Origin: SLST01 sp046538735
GTDB lineage: Bacteria; Spirochaetota; Spirochaetia; DSM-27196; SLST01
DNA: 64,000 nt
Assembly (NCBI GenBank): GCA_046538735.1
Contig: JBKHII010000002.1
Coordinates: 62,001-126,000 of the forward strand
Direction: 5' to 3'
The notes beneath the pieces were generated by a model. The model saw nothing but the letters and a program-made list of their open reading frames with translations. It ran no database searches and was not told where the DNA came from. The position numbers and the translations under genes are program-made. Positions 59,457 to 64,000 of this stretch are shown here, in pieces. How positions within the stretch are numbered: the first letter of the stretch is position 1; the number at the start of each line of letters is the position of its first letter.

Positions 59457-60500
59457 TCAGCCGGCCTCCACACCACAGAGGACGGAGAGCTCTCGGAGCT
59501 GCTCGCGGCGCCCGATCGCGACGAGGCGGTCGCCCACGGCAACCACCGCGTCCGGTCCCGGGTTGTAGATGAGGTCGCTCTCGCCGCGGCGAATGGCGAC
59601 GATGATCACGTTGAGGCGGCTGCGGATGCTGGTGTCCCGGAGCGCCTTGCCCAGGAGCGTGCTGTGGCCGGAGACCGTGATCTCCTCCATCGTAATCTCA
59701 CCGGTATGGGAGCGTGCGATCGTGTCCACGAACTCGACCATCGCCGGTTGGATGACGAGTTGCGCGATGCGCCGGCCGACCATCTCGTACGGATTGATGA
59801 CGCGGTCGGCGCCCGCCTTGCGCAGCTTCGGCTCGCTCTCGTCGGTGAGGGCGCGCGCGACAACGGTGATGCTCGGATTGATCGACTTCGCGGTGAGCGT
59901 CGTGTAGACGTTCTCGGCGTCCGACGAGACGACCGCGATCAGCCCGCGGGCACGCTCTACCCGGGCGGTCCTCAAGACATCGTCCGAGCTCGCGTCTCCC
60001 ACGATGTGAAGATCGCCGGTCTCCTCGAGCAGCGGAACCAGCTCCTGATCGCTCTCGATGACGACGAACGGCACCTTCGCCTCGGCGAGGTCGGAGGCGA
60101 TCTGGCGCCCCATTCGACCGTAGCCGCAGAGAATGACGTGATCGCGCAACCGCTGGATTTCCCGGTCCATCTTTCCCCTCCGCACAAGGTAGAGCTCCAC
60201 GGCGAGTTGCAGTACCCGCCCGCCCACGTAGGCGAGCGACGCGATGCCGCTCACGATGACGAAACCGGTCAGGGTGCGACCACCGCCCGAGAGCGGTCTC
60301 ACCTCCTTGAAGCCGGTCGTGGTGAGCGAAATGATCGTCATGTAGAGGGCGTCTCCGATCACCCAGCCTTCGAGCACGACGTAGCCGACGGTTCCCACGA
60401 GGATCGTCATGAGAAGGACGAGGAGCGCCAGGCCGAGCTGCTTAGCGCTTTGATCGGTGCGGCGGGGCTGTACTCGGACTCGCAGTGGTGTGCCTCTCAT
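59457..60500 (-). CDS. Two-TM potassium channel with RCK (TrkA-N/TrkA-C) domains
   Basis: 347 aa. Helices at about 22-44 and 75-97 flank a pore loop with selectivity-filter-like TIISLTTTGFKEV (GF replacing the usual GYG). RCK-N from residue about 115, with GYGRMGRQIASDLAEAKVP and the VGDASSDDVL acid. RCK-C (TrkA-C) from about 255. Such MthK-like channels are gated by Ca2+ or nucleotides. Preceded by a consensus promoter and a GTCGAGGCGA ribosome binding site. Confidence 0.88.
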   Translation of the reverse strand: MRGTPLRVRVQPRRTDQSAKQLGLALLVLLMTILVGTVGYVVLEGWVIGDALYMTIISLTTTGFKEVRPLSGGGRTLTGFVIVSGIASLAYVGGRVLQLAVELYLVRRGKMDREIQRLRDHVILCGYGRMGRQIASDLAEAKVPFVVIESDQELVPLLEETGDLHIVGDASSDDVLRTARVERARGLIAVVSSDAENVYTTLTAKSINPSITVVARALTDESEPKLRKAGADRVINPYEMVGRRIAQLVIQPAMVEFVDTIARSHTGEITMEEITVSGHSTLLGKALRDTSIRSRLNVIIVAIRRGESDLIYNPGPDAVVAVGDRLVAIGRREQLRELSVLCGVEAG

Positions 60501-60529
60501 TCGCCTCGACCGGCGATGCCGGTGACTCC

Positions 60530-60558
60530 TTTATATGACGCGTGGTACCCGGGGTCAA
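60530..60558 (-). promoter_or_regulatory. Promoter of the K+ channel-srkA operon
   Basis: Minus strand: TTGACC (60558-60553), 17 bp spacer, TATAAA (60535-60530). Leader about 25 nt. The -35 is 10 bp from the -35 of the divergent glutaredoxin promoter. Confidence 0.7.
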
Positions 60559-60568
60559 GGCGAACGAA

Positions 60569-60595
60569 TTGCTCACCGCCCACCACAGGTATAAA
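60569..60595 (+). promoter_or_regulatory. Promoter of the glutaredoxin gene, near-leaderless
   Basis: TTGCTC (60569-60574), 15 bp spacer, TATAAA (60590-60595), 11 nt to the ATG at 60607, in a strongly AT-rich patch; no Shine-Dalgarno. The spacer is short, so the -10 assignment could shift by a few bases. Confidence 0.5.
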
Positions 60596-60606
60596 TTAGT
60601 ATATAT

Positions 60607-60921
60607 ATGTTTCCCGAGATCCCGTACGAGACCGTAGACACGCACCAGGACGACGGAGACGAACGAACAATCATCCTCTACTCGCTCTCGTTCTGCCACC
60701 ACTGCCGCGAGGCTCGTCGACTCCTGGAGGAGCTTCACGTCTCCTTCAGGACGACGCACCTCGATCTGCTCGATCCCGAGGTGCGACGCCCGGCGCTGCG
60801 CGAGCTGCGCGAGATCCACGGAGATCGGGTTCCCTATCCCGTTCTGGAGATCGACGGTTCATTCACCTTCGGGTTCGACCGGGACGAGTGGATGCGTCGG
60901 CTCGGATCAACAGCGGAATAG
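60607..60921 (+). CDS. Glutaredoxin-like protein
   Basis: 104 aa. Thioredoxin fold with redox motif CHHC in IILYSLSFCHHCREARRLL (residues about 22-40), cis-proline in RVPYPVLEIDG, and GFDRDEWMRRLG at the C-terminus. The CxxC places it in the glutaredoxin/NrdH-like group. The start codon follows a TATAAA/TAGTATAT patch with no ribosome binding site. Next gene begins 4 nt after the stop. Confidence 0.88.
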   Translation: MFPEIPYETVDTHQDDGDERTIILYSLSFCHHCREARRLLEELHVSFRTTHLDLLDPEVRRPALRELREIHGDRVPYPVLEIDGSFTFGFDRDEWMRRLGSTAE

Positions 60922-60925
60922 CCGA

Positions 60926-61262
60926 ATGAGGCGCGAGCAAACGCGAGCGGTCCTCGTCTTCCTCGTCCTCGCGGCGAGTCTCGGCACGATCAGCGTCTTC
61001 CCTGCGCGGCCCGCAGCGCCGGCGAGACAGATCCCGCGACCTGCTCGTCGCTGGAACGCTGCTCGGCGCGAACGCGACGGTGCTCGCCCACGACCTCGTG
61101 AGCACGTTCATCGTGCCGGCCGTTTCGATCGGACTCTTTCTCGCCGGGACAATTGCCGTTGCCGCGTCCGTCGGGTCGATTCTCCTGCTCTGCGTGACGG
61201 CGCTCCGCCCGAGGCCGAAGGCTAGCGTTCGAACGGAATCGACGGTCTCTCGGCGGGGTTGA
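60926..61262 (+). pseudogene. Small membrane protein gene split by a frameshift
   Basis: ATG at 60926 opens RREQTRAVLVFLVLAASLGT, one membrane helix. From about 61000 the frame becomes Arg-rich junk, whereas the -1/+2 frame reads RDLLVAGTLLGANATVLAHD, then LVSTFIVPAVSIGLFLAGTI and AVAASVGSILLLCVTALRP before a stop at 61262, two more helices. Together they look like a single three-helix protein of about 110 aa carrying one indel. The 3' end overlaps the convergent FapA gene by 41 bp. Family not recognised. Confidence 0.45.
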
Positions 61263-62865
61263 AGCCTTCTTCCACGATGCCCTCGACTCCCATGCGGAGC
61301 ACGGTTTTGCGCGCGCCCTTCTCCGGGGCGTGATACTCGTGCGTCCCGAACAGCACGACGGCGCCCTTGAATATCGTGTCTTCAACGACGAGCTTGCTCT
61401 CGCGGGACGCATCCAGGCTTTCTCGAAGATCGTGGACTCGGCGACGAACGCCCGGGATCTCGTCCTGCAGCTCTACGAGCTCGGCGGCGAGCTGCTCCCG
61501 GGTCGCGGGGAGCCGATCGTCCGTGTGTCCATCGCCGATTGCGCGGTCGATCTGGTCGATCCGAAGCGCGATCTCGTCGCGGCGAGTCTCGCATGTGGCC
61601 AGCCGCTCGCGCGATTCGCGGAACGCACCGAGCAGCTCCGGGTCCACGCCAACGCACACACGAGTGGGGGCTTCCGCGACCGATCCGAGCTTCTTGCACC
61701 AGAGTGTTCCGGCGACGACGAGATTGGACGCGATGACCTCCGATCGGCGCCCCCCGAGCACGCAATGCTTCCACGTGGTGACGCGGCTGTGCATGATCGC
61801 TTCTTCAACGAACACGGTGCCGTGCGCCGTGACGGCTGAGCGCTCCACGTACTTCGCGAGGAGGTTGCCCTCGCACTCGATCACCCCCGCGCCGTTTCCA
61901 TTGATGCCGGTTTTGAGCAGCACGTTTCCTCCGGACCGAATCGCCGCCCGACCAACGCCCCGGCCGACTTGCACGTCGCCGCCGGCCTCGACCTCGAAAC
62001 CATCGGCGATGTCCTTCTCCACGACAACCGCTCCCTCGAAATGGATGTTGCCGGTCTCGTACCCGACTCGTTCGACCGTGACTACGGGTTCCACGATGAT
62101 CGCGCCGTTCGCGATTCGGACGTTGCCGTCCGCCGCCGCGAAGACCTTCGTGCCGTCCTCGCTCTGCTCCGTGTTCTCGCCGGCGACGAGCGCCACGGGT
62201 TGGGCCTCCGTGCGCGCGGGTACGAGCGCGCCGCGGACGGTTGCCCCGTCCTTGGGCCGGACCGGCGGGGCGAGCTCCGCGAGGAGGTCGCCGGCGTGCT
62301 TGTTCTCGATGAAGTTGAGCTCGCGGAGATTGATCCGGTCGAACTCCATGACGAGGAAGGGGCGCCCTCGATCGGGGTCGAAGTGGTAGACGATCTCGGC
62401 GGAGCGCGCGTGCACCGGCTCCGCGCCACGGGCCACCGTGACGCGCTCGCCGTATCGCTCGTCGACCAGAAGCTGCGCGATCGCCTCCTCGTCGGTGCCG
62501 CGAACGACGCCGGCGTCGCGGAGCGCGTCCATCACATCCGCGATCGTAGGAGGCGCGGCGCCCTTCTTGGGAGGCGTGAGCTCAACCCACGCGCTCATCT
62601 CGTCGTCGTCCACGCCCACGGTGATCGCAGACGCGAGCCGTTGCCCCGCGGGCCACTCGACCAACCGTACCGGAAGGCCCTCCGCACGCTCCACGACCTC
62701 GCGAACGGATCCCGGCGAGACGTGCGGCATCCCGAGGATCTTCATGCGGTTCTCCACATCTTCGTGATAGACCGGCTGCCCCTCGCCGTCGTGCGGGTGC
62801 ACGACGAGGTAGACCCAGCCGTGTTGGTAGTAGAGCTCGAACGAGCCGTCGGCGTGCGCAGACAT
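61222..62865 (-). CDS. FapA (DUF342) family protein
   Basis: 547 aa from ATG 62863-62865. N-terminal domain up to about residue 180, then the right-handed beta-helix of FapA/DUF342 with repeated GNVRIANGAIIVEP, GGDVQVGRGVGRAAIRSGG, GTVFVEEAIMHSRV type rungs, and an antiparallel coiled coil (about 420-500, RESRERLATCETRRDEIALR), ending in a beta strand region. Bacterial FapA-like proteins are membrane-associated regulators linked with motility or c-di-GMP in several groups. The start is chosen because a TTGTAA-17-TATGTT promoter ends 11 nt upstream; a longer version from 62925 lies inside this promoter. Confidence 0.85.
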   Translation of the reverse strand: MSAHADGSFELYYQHGWVYLVVHPHDGEGQPVYHEDVENRMKILGMPHVSPGSVREVVERAEGLPVRLVEWPAGQRLASAITVGVDDDEMSAWVELTPPKKGAAPPTIADVMDALRDAGVVRGTDEEAIAQLLVDERYGERVTVARGAEPVHARSAEIVYHFDPDRGRPFLVMEFDRINLRELNFIENKHAGDLLAELAPPVRPKDGATVRGALVPARTEAQPVALVAGENTEQSEDGTKVFAAADGNVRIANGAIIVEPVVTVERVGYETGNIHFEGAVVVEKDIADGFEVEAGGDVQVGRGVGRAAIRSGGNVLLKTGINGNGAGVIECEGNLLAKYVERSAVTAHGTVFVEEAIMHSRVTTWKHCVLGGRRSEVIASNLVVAGTLWCKKLGSVAEAPTRVCVGVDPELLGAFRESRERLATCETRRDEIALRIDQIDRAIGDGHTDDRLPATREQLAAELVELQDEIPGVRRRVHDLRESLDASRESKLVVEDTIFKGAVVLFGTHEYHAPEKGARKTVLRMGVEGIVEEGFNPAERPSIPFER

Positions 62866-62876
62866 GACGCAAGCAA

Positions 62877-62905
62877 AACATAGTGAGAAACGGCGTCGAT
62901 TACAA
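62877..62905 (-). promoter_or_regulatory. Promoter of fapA, near-leaderless
   Basis: Minus strand: TTGTAA (62905-62900), 17 bp spacer, TATGTT (62882-62877); 11 nt to ATG 62865, no Shine-Dalgarno. Its -35 lies 4 bp from the -35 of the opposite sensor promoter. Confidence 0.62.
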
Positions 62906-62909
62906 GGAC

Positions 62910-62938
62910 TTGCCATTCTCTCCATAAACTCCTATAGT
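62910..62938 (+). promoter_or_regulatory. Promoter of the sensor gene, near-leaderless
   Basis: TTGCCA (62910-62915), 17 bp spacer, TATAGT (62933-62938), 9 nt to the ATG at 62948. Transcription would begin about 2-4 nt before the start codon. Confidence 0.68.
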
Positions 62939-62947
62939 GCTACAGGT

Positions 62948-64000
62948 ATGCGCAGCTTCTCGAAACTCGTTCGTACCGAGCTGACGGTCGCTATCTTCGG
63001 CTTCGGAGTGGCGGTCGTTGCCCTCGCCGGCTGGCTCGTCGTTCACAGCACCGGGGGACTCTCCGCAACGGAGCTCCGAAAAGCTCTTTCGGCTTCGAAC
63101 TCGGTCGTCTCCACGCTCCACGAGATCGGAGCAGGCGCGGCAGAGGATCCCTCCTCGAGCGCGATGATCGCCCTCACACGTCAGGTGCAGGCGCTTCGCG
63201 TCTTGCTGGAGGGGATCGAGATCGACGAACGGGATCGACGGTTCCTCGACGCTCCGGAGCGTTTCGTTCGCTCGGAGGGGTACGCGGCGGGCGTCGAGAC
63301 CGTGGAATCGATCGGCCGGGCGCTGAACGATCGCTACTTTGACCGGAGCGTCAGACATGCCCGGCTCATCCGCGCCTTCATTGCGGTCCTGATCTCGCTG
63401 GGAGTCGCGTTCATGGCGCTCGCAATACGGACAAGACACCGCTACGAGGGCTTCGTGCGCAGCGCGCAATCGCTCCTCGACTCGGTCGCCGGCGTCGTGG
63501 ACCACAAGCAGGAGTCGATCGCGCACGAACGGATCTGGGAGGAGGAGCGGCTCCTTGCGGAATCCGCGGAGCGGATTGCTCGCACGATCCGGGAAGACCG
63601 CGAGATGGCGGGTGGATGGGTGTACGGAAACCTCGAAGGGTTCGTTCCTCGCCTCAAGGACGCGCTCGAGCGGTCGATGCCGTGCGATCGATTGGCGGTG
63701 GCGTTCATGGACGGCCAGGGCAATGTCGTAGCGGAATCGGCGGCGGTGTCCGTCCCTGAGGTGCATCTCGAACCGGGATTCAGCGAGAAGATCTCGGAGA
63801 CGACGCTCGGGACAGTGGAGACGACGAAGCGCCCGAGGATCATCAACGATCTCGAAGCCCACTACCAGGAATGCCACCAGTCTGAAGGCACCGAGCTCGT
63901 ACTGGCCGAGGGGATCCGTTCGAGCATCACGCTCCCGATCGTCATCAGAGACAAGTGCCTCGGGTTTCTCTTCATCTCGAGCACGCAGAGAGACGCGTAC
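62948..64000 (+). CDS. Membrane sensor with periplasmic loop and GAF domain, 3' truncated by window edge
   Basis: At least 351 codons, open to the last base of the window. TM1 at residues about 11-33 (VAIFGFGVAVVALAGWLVVH), a roughly 100-residue extracytoplasmic loop, TM2 about 142-162 (LIRAFIAVLISLGVAFMALA). A GAF-like domain starts about residue 215 (GGWVYGNLEGFVPRLKDALE, CDRLAVAFMDGQGNVVAES, GIRSSITLPIVIRDKCLGFL). A histidine kinase, GGDEF or SpoIIE-type output is expected beyond the edge but cannot be seen. Divergent from fapA, sharing a 52-bp promoter region. Confidence 0.8.
   Translation, partial: MRSFSKLVRTELTVAIFGFGVAVVALAGWLVVHSTGGLSATELRKALSASNSVVSTLHEIGAGAAEDPSSSAMIALTRQVQALRVLLEGIEIDERDRRFLDAPERFVRSEGYAAGVETVESIGRALNDRYFDRSVRHARLIRAFIAVLISLGVAFMALAIRTRHRYEGFVRSAQSLLDSVAGVVDHKQESIAHERIWEEERLLAESAERIARTIREDREMAGGWVYGNLEGFVPRLKDALERSMPCDRLAVAFMDGQGNVVAESAAVSVPEVHLEPGFSEKISETTLGTVETTKRPRIINDLEAHYQECHQSEGTELVLAEGIRSSITLPIVIRDKCLGFLFISSTQRDAY

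Noticed and set aside
59457..60500. Altered K+ selectivity filter (TTTGFKEV) as novelty
   Set aside because: GF replacing GYG and a variable residue before E occur in many annotated bacterial two-TM RCK channels; not clearly unusual.
57369..60599. A 1076-codon open frame on the plus strand spanning three genes
   Set aside because: It is antisense to the Eis-like, srkA and K+ channel genes, all of which have convincing motifs. Its translation is rich in Arg/His/Asp with no domain, the typical shadow of GC-rich codon usage.
1..64000. CRISPR arrays, tRNA or rRNA genes, prophage modules
   Set aside because: No regularly spaced repeats, no tRNA-like cloverleaf noticed, no phage structural genes. 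This was by reading, so a tRNA scan would be the decisive test.

Overview
The window is GC-rich, densely packed chromosomal DNA with short intergenic gaps and many start/stop overlaps. It contains about 60 protein-coding genes, roughly ten decayed or frameshifted genes, and no rRNA, tRNA or CRISPR array that I can see. The gene content suggests a Gram-negative, free-living heterotroph: lipoprotein signal peptides, an outer-membrane barrel-like pseudogene, sugar and glycine betaine ABC importers, GH3 and GH94 enzymes, HD-GYP, GGDEF and FapA (DUF342) proteins. A high-GC spirochaete relative is my best guess, but no marker gene here settles it.

Layout. 1-2.8 kb: a queuosine-precursor transporter and an operon of three AIM24 paralogues. 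2.9-9.6 kb: an alpha/beta-hydrolase lipoprotein, an XRE-cupin regulator translationally coupled to a two-subunit aconitase-family hydro-lyase, and a convergent glycine betaine/proline ABC importer. 9.7-18.5 kb: single metabolic genes (FMN reductase, class C beta-lactamase-like hydrolase, alpha/beta hydrolase, ERG4/ERG24 sterol reductase homologue, nitronate monooxygenase, PhzF, MocR-type regulator) with small decayed genes between them. 18.5-24.3 kb: a minus-strand operon with a sugar ABC importer (two permeases and a binding protein, no ATPase) that encloses a HAD phosphatase and an RNase J-like beta-CASP hydrolase. 24.4-27.4 kb: two coupled lipoproteins, each predicted to be a seven-bladed propeller. 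27.4-30.7 kb: a TetR/quinone oxidoreductase pair, a DUF4386 protein and an HD-GYP protein. 30.8-37.8 kb: GH94 phosphorylase, GNAT, a TPR-like protein and a mercuric-reductase-like flavoprotein. 37.8-41.6 kb: a TetR-regulated ABC-2 exporter with a tandem palindromic operator. 41.7-45.9 kb: a broken barrel gene, GH3, a ChbG-type deacetylase and remnants. 46-49.9 kb: sulfur assimilation (cysM, osmC-like, metZ), then an AbrB-like protein and an ArsM with a His/Cys-rich tandem repeat. 50-52.5 kb: a graveyard of IS1182-like and IS21 pieces. 52.4-64 kb: MFS transporter, TrhA/hemolysin III, cNMP-binding protein, PAS-GAF-GGDEF, J-domain protein, Eis-like acetyltransferase, SrkA kinase, K+ channel, glutaredoxin, FapA, and a GAF sensor that runs off the edge.

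The most interesting global signal is regulatory. At several genes (4023, 46954, 48659, 53712 minus, 53786, 55065, and approximately 60607, 62865 minus and 62948) a good sigma70-like promoter ends only 6-11 nt before the start codon and no Shine-Dalgarno is present. These look like leaderless or near-leaderless transcripts. In three intergenic regions such promoters sit back to back with -35 boxes 4-10 bp apart. Other genes in the window have clear GGAGG-type ribosome binding sites, so both modes coexist.
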